A DNA stretch of 64,000 nt from Treponema pedis (GCF_017161325.1 NZ_CP045670.1:1419367-1483366); one strand, 5' to 3'. Shown: positions 33,547-43,146, counted from the first letter of the stretch. Notes: generated from the letters alone by a model not told the origin. Made by a program: numbers and translations.

Positions 33547-34433
33547 TTACAGTTTTTCTATTTCGCTTTTGCTCAAATTTGTTGCCTGCATTATCTGCTC
33601 AATGGAAAGCCCCATTGTTTTTAATGCCGCTGCCGTTTCCAGTTTGTTTTGCCTAACGCCGTCGGAAAAGCCTTGTGCTATACCTTCACTTCTGCCCTGA
33701 GCAATGCCTTTTCTCATCGATTCATTTATCATAGAAACGCGGTCGCTCTCGTATCGCCATGCAGCTTGGTAAAGGGCTCGTTGTTCCGCAACAGTGTAGA
33801 ATTCTTCCATCGTGTCTTCGGCTTTTTGCATTAAAGGATTTTCTTTTGCCAACATCTTCCTCACCTCCTTTTCGTCGGTTTGTATAAACAGCAGCCATTT
33901 TTCCAGTTCGCTGCGCTGTTCTTTCGCTATTTTCGTTAAATCCAAAAAGTGGATTTCAAGCATTCCGTCCAGCTCGCTGTGTTCTTCCGTTTCCAAAATC
34001 TTATAGACGGAGTGGATTTTATTGGCAAGATGAAACGTCTGATTGAGAATGTTTATCGCTATGCATTTTTTGAGTTCGCTGTAATCGGCTCCCTTGCTGA
34101 AGTCTTCGAGAAAAAGTTGCGTCCAATAAAAAATGCTGCGTTTGGTAAAGTATTCAAACCAGATATTTTGCATTTCAAGGTTGATTTTTTCGCCTGAGTG
34201 CAATTTGATTTTTATGTCGAGCCTGCCTGTTTTTTCATCGTAAAAGCGGGTAGTAAGCTCGCTGTTTTCAAGCCGAAAATAGGCAAAATGATTTCTTGCA
34301 TTCAGGTTACAAGCGAAAAGAATTTTATGAGAATGTCTTTATTCTTTTCCGTGCAGAAGACTCTTTTAAACGCATAGTCATTGCGGACGGTGAATTTTTC
34401 AGGCTGTGCAAGTGTATATAAGGTGCTTGCCAT
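33547..34433 (-). pseudogene. Rpn-family recombination-promoting nuclease, frameshifted
   Basis: An ATG at 34433 behind AAGGAGG opens the Rpn N-terminus (EKFTVRNDYAFKRVFCTEKN, then KDILIKFFSLVT), stopping near 34302. The adjacent frame continues LNARNHFAYFRLENSELTTR then FYDEKTGRLDIKIKLHSGEK and INLEMQNIWFEYF, which holds the PD-(D/E)XK residues; the expected 20-30 residues between the two parts are shortened. The rest to 33547 includes a C-terminal helical region with GIAQGRSEGIAQGFSDG, typical of the family. So a deletion and a frameshift near 34305 have inactivated it. It is flanked on both sides by G-rich repeats. Confidence 0.75.
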
Positions 34434-34485
34434 AGCGTCTGCCCTCCTTACGGTTAAGTATAGCATACGTCGGGGGAATTTAATA

Positions 34486-34568
34486 GGGGGAGAGGAACAC
34501 TTTTTCGGATAAAAGTTTTCCTCTCCCCCTGTGACCCCCTCTCTTTTCAAAAGAACCGCTTAGGGGCT
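34486..34568. repeat. G-rich structured repeat, family 2, copy c
   Basis: GGGGGAGAGGAAC and its pairing arm, followed by CCCCCTCTCTTTTCAAAAG and the start of the TAGGGGC module, where it is cut off. Confidence 0.65.
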
Positions 34569-34621
34569 GATTTTGGGGAGGGAAGGCACCCCGGCAGAAC
34601 GGGTTTTCTTCCCTCCCCAAA

Positions 34622-34720
34622 CCCCTCCTATCTTTTCCGTCTGCTTAGAGGCTCCGCCCCTAAGAACCCCGCTTACGGCTGGGGTTTATGGCGAGGTCGG
34701 GGCAAAGGCACTTCGCTGTT
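34622..34720. repeat. G-rich structured repeat, family 2, copy d
   Basis: TAGAGGC/GCCCCTA hairpin, GAACCCCGCTTACGGCTGGG and GGCAAAGGCACTTCGCTG, nearly the right part of copy b. Between c and d a GGGGAGGGAAG/CTTCCCTCCCC hairpin (about 34573-34610) replaces the missing arm. Confidence 0.6.
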
Positions 34721-34888
34721 TGCTTGTGTGTGGTATTTAATTACCCGAAAAGCCCCTTTGACGGGGTGTTCAAAGAGGAGCTGTTTGATAAGAGCTTGTG
34801 TAACGGTTTCCCCGTTTTTAATAAATTCCTATCCTCTTTTACATATTGTCCGAAAGTGATATGTTTATAAACCAAGCGGGGTAAAAAT

Positions 34889-35269
34889 ATGGATATAAAT
34901 AAATATTGGCATGCGATCGTTAAACAGGATGCCGCTTTGATAAAACCTTTTTTTGTTCCGGCAGCCCGTATCAGGTGGCATAATACGGGAGAGCAATTTA
35001 CTGTCGATGAATTTATAAAAGTAAATTGCGAGTATCCGGATAAATGGGCAGGCTCAATTGAAAGGATTGAAACGCTCGGAAGTTTAATTATTACTGCCGT
35101 ACACGTATTTGCAACAAATAAACCGCTTTCATTTCATGTAACTTCATTTATACAATTACAAAACGATAAGATAATTTCCGTAGATGAATATTGGGGCGAA
35201 GACGGAGAGATTCCCCAATGGAGGAGAGATAAAAAAATAGGTTCTATGATAAAGCCGAAAATTAAATAG
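34889..35269 (+). CDS. NTF2-like (SnoaL-type) protein
   Basis: 126 residues with the cone-shaped NTF2-like pattern: an N-terminal helix (MDINKYWHAIVKQDAALIKP), ARIRWHNTGEQFTVDEFIKV, VHVFATNKPLSFHVTSFIQL and DKIISVDEYWGEDGEIPQWR near the end. Such domains are enzymes or binding proteins of varied kind; nothing fixes the role. The gene is followed after 61 bases by the YeiH gene and may be cotranscribed with it. Confidence 0.75.
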   Translation: MDINKYWHAIVKQDAALIKPFFVPAARIRWHNTGEQFTVDEFIKVNCEYPDKWAGSIERIETLGSLIITAVHVFATNKPLSFHVTSFIQLQNDKIISVDEYWGEDGEIPQWRRDKKIGSMIKPKIK

Positions 35270-35330
35270 ATGAATAAAGTTTAAATATATAAAAAGTAAG
35301 GTCTGGATATTTTGTAGGGAGAGAGAAAAA

Positions 35331-36368
35331 ATGAATTTTATTAAAAAAAATCTTTTCGGGATTGCCGTCTGTACAATCCTTGCAATTCCGTCATGGTTTT
35401 TAGGAAAATTATTTCCGATTATGGGCGGTGCCGTAATCGCCATTTTGACGGGAATGATAATTTCTATGTTTTGGAAAAATAAGGGTCTTGCAGAAACCGG
35501 AATTAAATTCGTTTCAAAAAAAGTATTGCAATGGGCTGTGGTATTGTTAGGTTTCGGTTTAAATTATACCGTTATACTTAAAACGGGAAGTCAATCGCTT
35601 CCGATTATCGTATGTACAATTGCCGCATCTTTATTAACCGCATTTATTTTGAAAAAGCTTTTGAATACACAATCAAATATTTCGGTTCTTATAGGTGTAG
35701 GCTCCTCCATTTGCGGAGGCTCTGCAGTTGCGGCAACGGCTCCCGTAATAGATGCAAGCGATGAGGAAGTAGCTCAGGCAATTTCCGTCATTTTCTTTTT
35801 TAATGTGCTTGCAGCACTTATCTTTCCGGTGCTCGGGAAACTGTTGGGGTTCGATACCTTATCGGGAGACGCTTTCGGTATATTTTCAGGCACCGCTATT
35901 AACGACACCTCATCGGTTACCGCCGCAGCTTCTACATGGGATAGCATGTGGAATTTAGGTTCTCAAACCTTGGACAAGGCGGTTACGGTAAAACTGACGC
36001 GTACGCTTGCAATTATTCCCATTACCTTTGTTCTTGCACTTATGCGTACGCAGGAAGCAAAGAAAAGCGGCAGTATCGGTAAGTCCGTAAACTTTAAAAA
36101 AATATTTCCGTTTTTTATTCTTTACTTTATCGGAGCATCGCTTATTACAACAGTTGCGCTGAAATTAGGCGTAAAGGCTGAAATTTTTACACCTCTTAAA
36201 ACGATGAGTAAATTTTTAATTGTTGCTGCCATGGCTGCCGTCGGGCTAAACAGCGATATTGTAAAACTGATAAAAACGGGAGGAAAACCTCTTTTTCTCG
36301 GTGCTTCCTGTTGGGCGGGTATAACTGCGGTAAGTCTTTTACTTCAGTTCTTTATGGGTCTTTGGTAA
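35331..36368 (+). CDS. YeiH/UPF0324-family membrane transporter (putative sulfate exporter family)
   Basis: 345 residues with about ten transmembrane segments (FGIAVCTILAIPSWFLG onward). Family landmarks are GVGSSICGGSAVAATAPVI (residues about 121-139) and GTAINDTSSVTAAAS (about 188-202), with a central loop containing VKLTRTLAIIPI. The family is annotated as putative sulfate exporters, but the substrate is not established. The start at 35331 follows GGGAGAGAGAAAA. Confidence 0.85.
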   Translation: MNFIKKNLFGIAVCTILAIPSWFLGKLFPIMGGAVIAILTGMIISMFWKNKGLAETGIKFVSKKVLQWAVVLLGFGLNYTVILKTGSQSLPIIVCTIAASLLTAFILKKLLNTQSNISVLIGVGSSICGGSAVAATAPVIDASDEEVAQAISVIFFFNVLAALIFPVLGKLLGFDTLSGDAFGIFSGTAINDTSSVTAAASTWDSMWNLGSQTLDKAVTVKLTRTLAIIPITFVLALMRTQEAKKSGSIGKSVNFKKIFPFFILYFIGASLITTVALKLGVKAEIFTPLKTMSKFLIVAAMAAVGLNSDIVKLIKTGGKPLFLGASCWAGITAVSLLLQFFMGLW

Positions 36369-36542
36369 ATTACTAAAAAAAAGCCGTTTATAAGAATAAA
36401 CAATCTTCGCTTGCCTATACAAACTGGGATTGTTTATTTTCCCCGTACATTTGTAAGCGAAGTTTAAAAAAAGGTGTTTTATATTTTTTTATGACGGAGC
36501 TCCTCTTTTAAATTAAAATTACCCGTTTATTACAAAATCCTA

Positions 36543-36571
36543 TTGACGAAACCGTCGGAAATAATTAGTAT
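36543..36571 (+). promoter_or_regulatory. Promoter of the ECF transporter operon
   Basis: TTGACG (36543-36548), a 17-base spacer and TAGTAT (36566-36571). Transcription would start at about 36578, inside the operator listed next. Confidence 0.55.
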
Positions 36572-36577
36572 GTTACC

Positions 36578-36600
36578 TGAGGTTAATCAAGTTTGCCTTA
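36578..36600. promoter_or_regulatory. Metal-regulator-like (DtxR/MntR type) operator
   Basis: TGAGGTTAA and TTTGCCTTA are inverted half-sites around a five-base centre. The layout is like DtxR-family boxes, which use half-sites resembling TTAGGTTAG. It overlaps the predicted transcription start, so a bound repressor would block the ECF operon. Confidence 0.5.
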
Positions 36601-36612
36601 GGAGATTCTATA

Positions 36613-37423
36613 ATGCCTTTTAAACCCTTTTGCATTGACGATTATATAAATAAAAAAAAATATGCTTGATGTAAGAACCCTTCTTATTATAAACACTTGC
36701 GTATCCGTTATTATGCTGCGTACGGCCTATTTTACAGTTATTGCGGCCGCTTTTATTTTATCGTTTATTATTATGTTAATGTTTAAAATGCGCCGTACCG
36801 CTTATAAATATCTGATTGCGTTTTTAATCAGCTTTGCATTAAGCCGTCTTCCGAACATAGACACAAAAAATATTATTTTAAAGGCCGTTATTTCGTTTGC
36901 AGGTTTTGCAGGTTTTATGAATATAAAACTTTTTTCGTTTATTATGATTGCACATATAATTATAAAAAAAGTACAATCTACCGAGCTTATTTATGCGTTG
37001 CGTAAAATGAAATTGCATAAGGGTTTTATTTTAAGCCTTACGGTCGCTTTCCGGTTTTTACCTACGGCAAAAAAAGAATTTACGATTATAAAAGAATGTA
37101 TGCAAATGCGCGGGATTGAAAGTTCTTTTAAAACTTTTTTTACAAAACCCTTAACCTTAATCGAATACAGCCTTGTACCTCTCCTTTTTAGAAGTTTAAA
37201 AATATCCGAAGAGATGACGGCAGCCGCCTTGGTAAAGGGTGTCGAATATAACGGAACTAAAACAAGCCTTGTAGATGTCAGTTTGGGTAAGATTGATTTT
37301 TTTATTCTTGCCGTTGCCGCCGCCTTAATTTCGGTGTCTTATATTTACGCAAACCAAATAACCTTATTCTTTATTGAAAGTAAAAATTTTTTGTATACTT
37401 TAATTTTTAAGGCGGCAGTATGA
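36613..37423 (+). CDS. ECF transporter T component, frame set by an A9 tract
   Basis: A membrane protein of the EcfT family: five or so transmembrane segments and the coupling helices with MKLHKGFILSLTVAFRFLPT and MQMRGI, the Ala/Met-Arg-Gly motif that contacts the ATPases. From an ATG at 36662 there are 253 residues but no ribosome binding site. An ATG at 36613 has a strong TAGGAG site and starts MPFKPFCIDDYINKK, which joins the main frame if the A9 tract at 36652-36660 had eight As. So the gene has probably undergone an A8 to A9 change, or is expressed by slippage. The gene overlaps the next by four bases. Confidence 0.75.
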
Positions 37424-38928
37424 TTAGTTTTAAAGACGTTGCTTTTACTTACAAAGGTAAAAAGGATACGCAGCTTAAAGTTCCGTCTTTTTTTGCCGCA
37501 GACGGGGAGTGTATTTTGTTAACCGGTATGAGCGGCTCGGGAAAGTCAACTATAACAAAATGTATTAACGGCCTTATCCCGGAATTTTTTGAAGGAGAAT
37601 TTTCAGGAGATATATTTATAAAAGAATTGAATATAGGCAATTTGCCCGTGTATGAAATTTCACAATATGTAGGCTCGGTTTTTCAAGACCCGGCAAGTCA
37701 ATTTTTTACGGGCGAAGTGTTGACGGAAATTGCTTTTGCTTGCGAAAACTACGGCGTGGAAAGGGCGGAAATAAAAACGCGTATGGAATATGCCGTACAA
37801 ATTATCGGCATAGAACGGCTGATTACAAAAAAATTAAAAGATATGTCTAACGGAGAAAAACAAAAAATTGCAGTCGCTTCCGCTTTAACGCTTATGCCTT
37901 CCATTATTTTATTTGACGAACCTTCTTCCAATTTAGATTACGCTTCAATAAAAATACTGGGAAATGTTATCCGCTCATTAAAAGAAAAGGGTTTAACGGT
38001 TATTATTGCGGAACACCGTATTTATTATCTAAAAGAGCTTTTTGACCGCGTATTGTATATCAACGGAGGAAAAATTGAAAAAGAATACACGGCGGAGCAA
38101 TTCCGTGCTCTGACTAACGAGGAGCTGCACGGTTTAGGTTTACGCAGCCTTAATATTTTTGAAGATAAACCCGTCCGCCGCTTCCGCAATGCTGAGGAGT
38201 TTGCGGAAAAAGGAGAAACATGCGTTATCGCTTTAAAAGATATTTCATTTTCGTATAAGGACAGCGGAAAAAAGATATTAAACAATATCGGGTTTTCCTT
38301 ATACAAGGGCGATATAACGGCTCTTGTCGGTAAAAACGGAATAGGCAAAACCACTCTTTTGAGGATTATTTCGGGGATTTATAAAGAAGATTCAGGCGGC
38401 ATAGTAATGGGGAAAAAAGAACTTCCGGCTTTTGCGCGGGTAAAAAACATTAACTTTGTAATGAATGATGTTGATTATCAGCTTTTCGGCGATACCGTAT
38501 ACAATGAGCTTTTAATTGGTGCGGCTGAAAGTCCTTTCTTACATAAAAAGATAGAAGAAGTTTTAAAGTGCCTTAATCTTTACGATTTAAAAGACATGCA
38601 CCCGATGAGTCTTTCTATGGGACAAAAACAGCGGCTTATAATAGCGGCAAGTTATATCCGCAACAGTGCGGTAACGGTTTTGGACGAGCCGACAAGCGGT
38701 TTGGATTACAAAAATATGCTGAATGTTTCTGCCATGCTTTCCGATTTAGCTTCGGAGGATAATACCGTTTTAATCGTTTCGCATGATTATGAATTTATTA
38801 TGAACACATGCGACAGGCTTCTTTTTTTGGACGAAACCGGAATCGCTTCCGATATACGTACATCGGAAAACGGCGATGCCGTAAAACATATTTTTGAACA
38901 TTTTATAGGCGGTATAATAAACGGCTGA
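37420..38928 (+). CDS. ECF transporter fused ATPase (A and A' domains)
   Basis: 502 residues with two ABC ATPase domains. The first has Walker A LTGMSGSGKSTIT (residues about 34-46), signature MSNGEKQK and Walker B IILFDEPSSNLD. The second has Walker A VGKNGIGKTTLL, signature LSMGQKQR and Walker B VTVLDEPTSGLD. Fusion of both ATPases in one chain is seen in several ECF systems. It begins in the ATGA overlap with the T gene and energises uptake by the S component encoded next. Confidence 0.9.
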   Translation: MISFKDVAFTYKGKKDTQLKVPSFFAADGECILLTGMSGSGKSTITKCINGLIPEFFEGEFSGDIFIKELNIGNLPVYEISQYVGSVFQDPASQFFTGEVLTEIAFACENYGVERAEIKTRMEYAVQIIGIERLITKKLKDMSNGEKQKIAVASALTLMPSIILFDEPSSNLDYASIKILGNVIRSLKEKGLTVIIAEHRIYYLKELFDRVLYINGGKIEKEYTAEQFRALTNEELHGLGLRSLNIFEDKPVRRFRNAEEFAEKGETCVIALKDISFSYKDSGKKILNNIGFSLYKGDITALVGKNGIGKTTLLRIISGIYKEDSGGIVMGKKELPAFARVKNINFVMNDVDYQLFGDTVYNELLIGAAESPFLHKKIEEVLKCLNLYDLKDMHPMSLSMGQKQRLIIAASYIRNSAVTVLDEPTSGLDYKNMLNVSAMLSDLASEDNTVLIVSHDYEFIMNTCDRLLFLDETGIASDIRTSENGDAVKHIFEHFIGGIING

Positions 38929-39000
38929 GGTTAAAATACCGTCTTCCGTTTATTTTTAAATATAATCGGTGTGCTTTTTCACACCTTATGGAGGTATTAA

Positions 39001-39594
39001 ATGAAAGATGCGTCAAAGGGGTACAAAGTAAAAGACTTTGTTTTTTTAGGAATTGTAACGGCAATTTATGTTGTTGCCTATTCGGCTATCGGCGGATTGA
39101 CCGCTGCATTAAATGCATTGGGTCATGCCTTTTCACCTGCAATTTTCAGTCTTATCGGCGGTACGATTATATTATTTCTTGTATATAAGGTACCTAAGTT
39201 GGGTATTTTAACGCTTCAAACACTTTTGGTACACGGTTTAATCGCCGTACTGGGTATGGCATATTTACCGTGGTTTATTACTTCAATTATAGGGGCGCTG
39301 ATAGCAGACGGCATTGCGGCAACCTCTCAATACAAAAATACAATTAAAAACGGATTGGGTTTTGCTTTTATGCAAGCAGGTTCTAGCGCAGGCGGCATTA
39401 TTCCCGCCGTTTTTTTTGCCGAAAGTTATAAGCGTACATGGATAGAAAGAGGTATGACTGCCGCACAAATGGACGAAACCATTGCGGTAAGCGTAGGCTG
39501 GATAGGAGCTTCGGTTTTAATTGCAAGTTTTGTCTGCGGATTTCTCGGTATTTTAATCGGAAGAAAAATATTGGCAAAACATTTTAAAAACTGA
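39001..39594 (+). CDS. ECF transporter S component, Trep_Strep family
   Basis: 197 residues with six transmembrane segments, such as KDFVFLGIVTAIYVVAYSAI and FSPAIFSLIGGTIILFLVYK. It matches the Trep_Strep membrane-protein family (PF09605, named from Treponema and Streptococcus), which contains predicted S components. The substrate is unknown. The metal-regulator-like operator upstream suggests a metal or metal-cofactor substrate, as an inference. The start at 39001 has GGAGGTATTAA. A strong terminator follows. Confidence 0.8.
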   Translation: MKDASKGYKVKDFVFLGIVTAIYVVAYSAIGGLTAALNALGHAFSPAIFSLIGGTIILFLVYKVPKLGILTLQTLLVHGLIAVLGMAYLPWFITSIIGALIADGIAATSQYKNTIKNGLGFAFMQAGSSAGGIIPAVFFAESYKRTWIERGMTAAQMDETIAVSVGWIGASVLIASFVCGFLGILIGRKILAKHFKN

Positions 39595-39615
39595 AAACTC
39601 TTATATATAAATGCT

Positions 39616-39663
39616 TTTTTAAGTATCTTTTATTAAAATAAAAATATAAAAGATACTTAAAAA
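39616..39663 (+). terminator. Terminator of the ECF operon, perfect 17-bp stem
   Basis: 39616-39632 (TTTTTAAGTATCTTTTA) pairs perfectly with 39647-39663 around a 14-base loop. It is symmetrical, so it could act in both directions. Confidence 0.7.
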
Positions 39664-39689
39664 TATTTAAAAATTTATATCTCTGTATA

Positions 39690-39718
39690 TTGAAATATTT
39701 TATCGATTGGTATATACT
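39690..39718 (+). promoter_or_regulatory. Promoter upstream of the poly-C ORF and MCP
   Basis: TTGAAA (39690-39695), a 17-base spacer and TATACT (39713-39718). The transcript would start near 39725, enter the small ORF at 39751 and continue into the MCP gene. Confidence 0.5.
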
Positions 39719-39750
39719 GAATATGTGATATCGATACAGGAGTACTTGAC

Positions 39751-39909
39751 ATGAATGTAAAAAATCCGTATTACCCTCCCCCCCCCCCCCGAGAAAATTA
39801 TTTCATAATTAAAAATCGTTTAAATATAAAAGTTCCCATCATAAATCAATTACAGCCTGTAATGTATATTCACATCTATATTTTCCGAATTTTCGGAATA
39901 AAAGTATAA
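39751..39909 (+). CDS. Small ORF of 52 aa containing a C13 tract, upstream of an MCP gene
   Basis: ATG at 39751 has AGGAG eight bases upstream. The ORF reads MNVKNPYYPPPPPRENYFII and continues to a TAA at 39907-39909, 41 bases before the MCP start. The five Pro codons come from a run of 13 C (39778-39790) after CCT. Only a run of 13 (or plus or minus three) keeps the frame open; 12 or 14 give early stops. Runs of this length mutate readily by slippage. It may be a translated leader that affects MCP expression or a decayed gene; no homologue is known to me. Confidence 0.4.
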   Translation: MNVKNPYYPPPPPRENYFIIKNRLNIKVPIINQLQPVMYIHIYIFRIFGIKV

Positions 39910-39950
39910 AATAATTGCATACTAAAAACCGATTATAAAGGAGTGGAAAA

Positions 39951-41735
39951 ATGAAAAAACGGTTTTCGATACGTCTAAAATTACTTGCAATTTTTGTTCC
40001 GCTTGTAATTCTTTCTTTGTTTATGCTTGGAGTTTCAGCTATGTATATTTCAAGAAAAGCTGTAACCGAAAAAGTTGAAGCGCATCTTATTGATAAGGCA
40101 AATGATACTGCTACAATAATCGATTCAAGTACGGCTTCAATATTTCAGTTTTTGGAAGGAGTTGCCAGAGCACCTATACTTTACAGCAGCGACAGTTCTT
40201 ATAAAGAAAAAACCGCTTATTTAAAAAAGGAAGCCGCATTTAACGAGCTTTTTCACAGGCTTGATATTTGCGATATGAACGGTGTGCGTTATACGGATAG
40301 CGGCCAAACCGTATTTGTAGGCGACAGAGATTTTTATCTTACGGCTGCTCAAGGGAAAAAGTTTATTTCCGAGCCCATTACTTCGAGATTGGACGGCGCT
40401 TTTATTGTCGTATTTTCCTTACCCGTTTATAACGATGCCCGCTCCGTTACGGGTGTTATGCTTGCCACCGTAACGGCCGACAAACTTACACAAATAATTA
40501 AAGATATTGTTGTAGGAGAAACGGGCTATTGCGGAATAATAGGTATTACGGGGACTACTGTAGCCCATAAAGATTTTAATCTCGTTTCGCAGCAGCATAA
40601 TATGATTGAAAATGCTAAAACAAATTCTTCTTTATCTTCTCTCGGAAGGTTTTTACAAACGGCGTTAAACAGCAGCGAAAGCTCCGTAGGCTTTTATGAT
40701 TATAACGGCGTTTCCAGTATTTCTTCTTTTGCAAAGATGAAAAGTACCGGCTGGACGGTTATAATTTCCGCACCGGTACATGAATTTATGGGAACTATAA
40801 ATACGCTTACTTTGTCGATGTGGACAATAGGGTTTATAATTTTAGTAATTTCACTTGTTACAATATTCTTTGTCGCAATAGGAATAGTAAAGCCTATCAA
40901 TATCGCCGTTAATTCTCTTAAGGATATCGCTCAGGGAGAGGGAGATTTAACCGTAAGACTGCCCCTTCAAGGTAACGACGAAATTACCGACCTTGCTTCT
41001 TATTTTAATCAAACAATAGAAAAAATCGGCAATTCGATAAAATCCGTGGGCGGCAGTGCCGTAACTATGAAAAATATAGGAAGCGACCTTTCAAGCAATA
41101 TGACCGAAACTGCCAGCGCCGTTAATCAGATAAGTACGAATATAGACGGAGTTAAGCAGCAAGCTCTTACGCAGGCGGCAAGTGTTACGGAAACCGCCTC
41201 TACCGTAGAAGAAATTATCCGAACTATAAAACAGCTTAACGGCAGTATTGAAAATCAGGCCGCTTCGGTAGCGGAATCTTCTTCCGCCATTGAGCAAATG
41301 GTTGCAAACATAAGTTCGATTACGCAAACTCTGGATAAGGCCAACGACGCAATTAAAAATCTTGCCTCCGCTACGGAAGACGGAAAAATTTCCATAGCGG
41401 CTTCCAATAACGTAACTCAAAAAATAGCCGAAGAATCCGGAGGTTTGCTTGAGGCAAGCTCGGTTATTCAGCATATTGCAAGTCAAACCAATTTACTTGC
41501 AATGAATGCCGCCATTGAAGCCGCTCATGCGGGGGACGCCGGTAAAGGCTTTGCGGTTGTTGCGGATGAAATAAGAAAACTTGCCGAAGAATCCTCCGCA
41601 CAGGGTAAAACCATAACGGCGACATTAAAAAAACTTTCAGGCGAAATAGAAGCCTTATCCGCAGCTTCCAAAACGGCGGAAGAAAAATTTAATGTAATAT
41701 TTTCTCTTTCCGAGCAAGTTAAAGATATGAGCAAA
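39951..41735 (+). pseudogene. MCP N-terminal part, cut by the inversion
   Basis: Starts at 39951 after AAAGGAGTGGAAAA. About 595 MCP residues are present: segment 1 ([20 protein letters not shown]), a dCache sensor ([32 protein letters not shown]), segment 2 ([20 protein letters not shown]), HAMP ([20 protein letters not shown]) and most of the signalling domain up to [12 protein letters not shown]. From about 41735 the frame reads 22 unrelated codons antisense to pgk and stops at 41807. The missing C-terminus is found on the minus strand at 50174-50495. The tip ([20 protein letters not shown]) is intact, so a product might still be made, but it lacks about 105 residues. Confidence 0.8.
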
Positions 41736-42765
41736 CGCCTACCGGCCCGTTCCAAATTACGGACTTTGAAGAAACTATTGTATCCCTGTAAACGGCAAGC
41801 GTCTTAGGCCCTATATCCATTCCCATAAGGTTATCCGGAATATCTTCGCCGTCTACCGCAACGGGCTCTGAATCGGAAGAAAAGGTTTCTGCACAAATAT
41901 GGTCCAAGGGAAGAATAATTTTTACACCTCTCTTTTCGGCGGTTTCCAAAAGCTGTTTTGCGGTTTCCATATAATCTTCTTCAAAGAGGGATTTCCCTAT
42001 TTTGTGCCCCTTAACCTTTAAAAAAGTATACGCCATACCGCCCCCTATAATAAGCGAAGAAGCGTTTTTTAATAAACTTTCCAAAACGCTTATTTTTGAA
42101 GAAACCTTTGCACCTCCTATTATGGCGGTCATAGGTTTTTCAGGATTTTTAATCATAGGTTCAAGGTATTTAATTTCTTTTTCCATTAAAAATCCCGCGA
42201 CGCTTGTTTTAACGAATTTTGAGATTTCCGCCGTGGAAGCATGAGCACGGTGAGCGGTACCGAAGGCATCGTTTACAAAAATATCCCCGTAAGAAGCAAG
42301 CTCTCTGGCTAAAATTTCCTGCTCGGAAACTTCTTTTGCGGTTTCCTCTTTATGAAAACGGGTATTTTCGAGCATCAAAATTCCTCCTTGCGGAAGAGAA
42401 TTTACTTTTAAAAGCTGCCCCGTACAGGAATCCGCAAATTCAACAGGTTTATTTAAAAGCTCGGCAAGGTGCTCAGCAACGGGTTTCATTCTATGTTTTC
42501 CGTTAAGATAAGATTCCATATCAAACGGCTTTCCTTCTTTTTCGGCCTTTTCTTTAGCTTTTTTGGAATCTTTTAAAGGGTCGCCCAAGTGGCTCATTAA
42601 TACCAGCGAGCGTACGCCCCGCTCCAAAATATATTTTATTGTCGGCAGGGCTGCGGTTATACGGGTATCGTCCTGAATCTTTCCGTCTTTCATTGGAACA
42701 TTAAAGTCAACTCGCATTATAATGCGTTTTCCTTTTAATTCCGTGTCTTTTACGGTTTTAAGCAT
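41735..42765 (-). pseudogene. pgk: Phosphoglycerate kinase N-terminal part, cut by the inversion
   Basis: The first 343 or so residues of phosphoglycerate kinase, from [20 protein letters not shown] (with the RVDFNVP signature) through [35 protein letters not shown] and [12 protein letters not shown] to [10 protein letters not shown]. After that the frame reads CSYL and stops at 41719, inside antisense MCP sequence. Normal Pgk has about 400-420 residues; the missing ATP-site part ([20 protein letters not shown] and GGGDSAAA) lies on the + strand at 50494-50709. As drawn here the cell would have no intact Pgk from this locus. The start at 42765 follows AGGAGACAATT. Confidence 0.85.
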
Positions 42766-42774
42766 AATTGTCTC

Positions 42775-43146
42775 CTAATCTTTTTTAAACTCGATAAAAT
42801 CTATTTCCACTCCGTTCGGGTCAACGGCGGTAAGCATCTTTTTTCCGTCTTTTACCGTACGCGGCGGAACTATTATGCGTACGTTATTGGCTTTTAAAAA
42901 TTTTTCCGCTTCGCCTATCTGTTCCACTTGAATTGTAAGTGAAATACGGCTTTCAGCGTTTTGTTTCGCTTTTTCGTTACTGATAAGCTCAAGGTTCATT
43001 CCGCTTTCCGGCTCGGTTAAAAAGGCTATACGTTTCCACGGGGCTGCGGACATCATATAGTTAAAAGTAAAGCCCAATATTTTTTCGTAAAATTCAATGG
43101 ACTTTTCCATTTCTTCCGTTCTTACGGCAACGCTGTTTAAAATCAT
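42775..43146 (-). CDS. VOC/glyoxalase-family protein
   Basis: 123 residues from the ATG at 43146 behind AAAAGGAGCAGTAAA. The vicinal-oxygen-chelate pattern is present: MILNSVAVRTEEMEKSIEFY (first strand and helix), ISLTIQVEQIGEAEKFLKAN and TAVDPNGVEIDFIEF. It could be a lyase, dioxygenase or resistance-type protein. It ends nine bases before pgk starts, so the two are an operon. Confidence 0.8.
   Translation of the reverse strand: MILNSVAVRTEEMEKSIEFYEKILGFTFNYMMSAAPWKRIAFLTEPESGMNLELISNEKAKQNAESRISLTIQVEQIGEAEKFLKANNVRIIVPPRTVKDGKKMLTAVDPNGVEIDFIEFKKD

Noticed and set aside
41091-41486. 131-codon minus-strand ORF inside the MCP gene
   Set aside because: Antisense shadow of the conserved signalling domain; no start signal.
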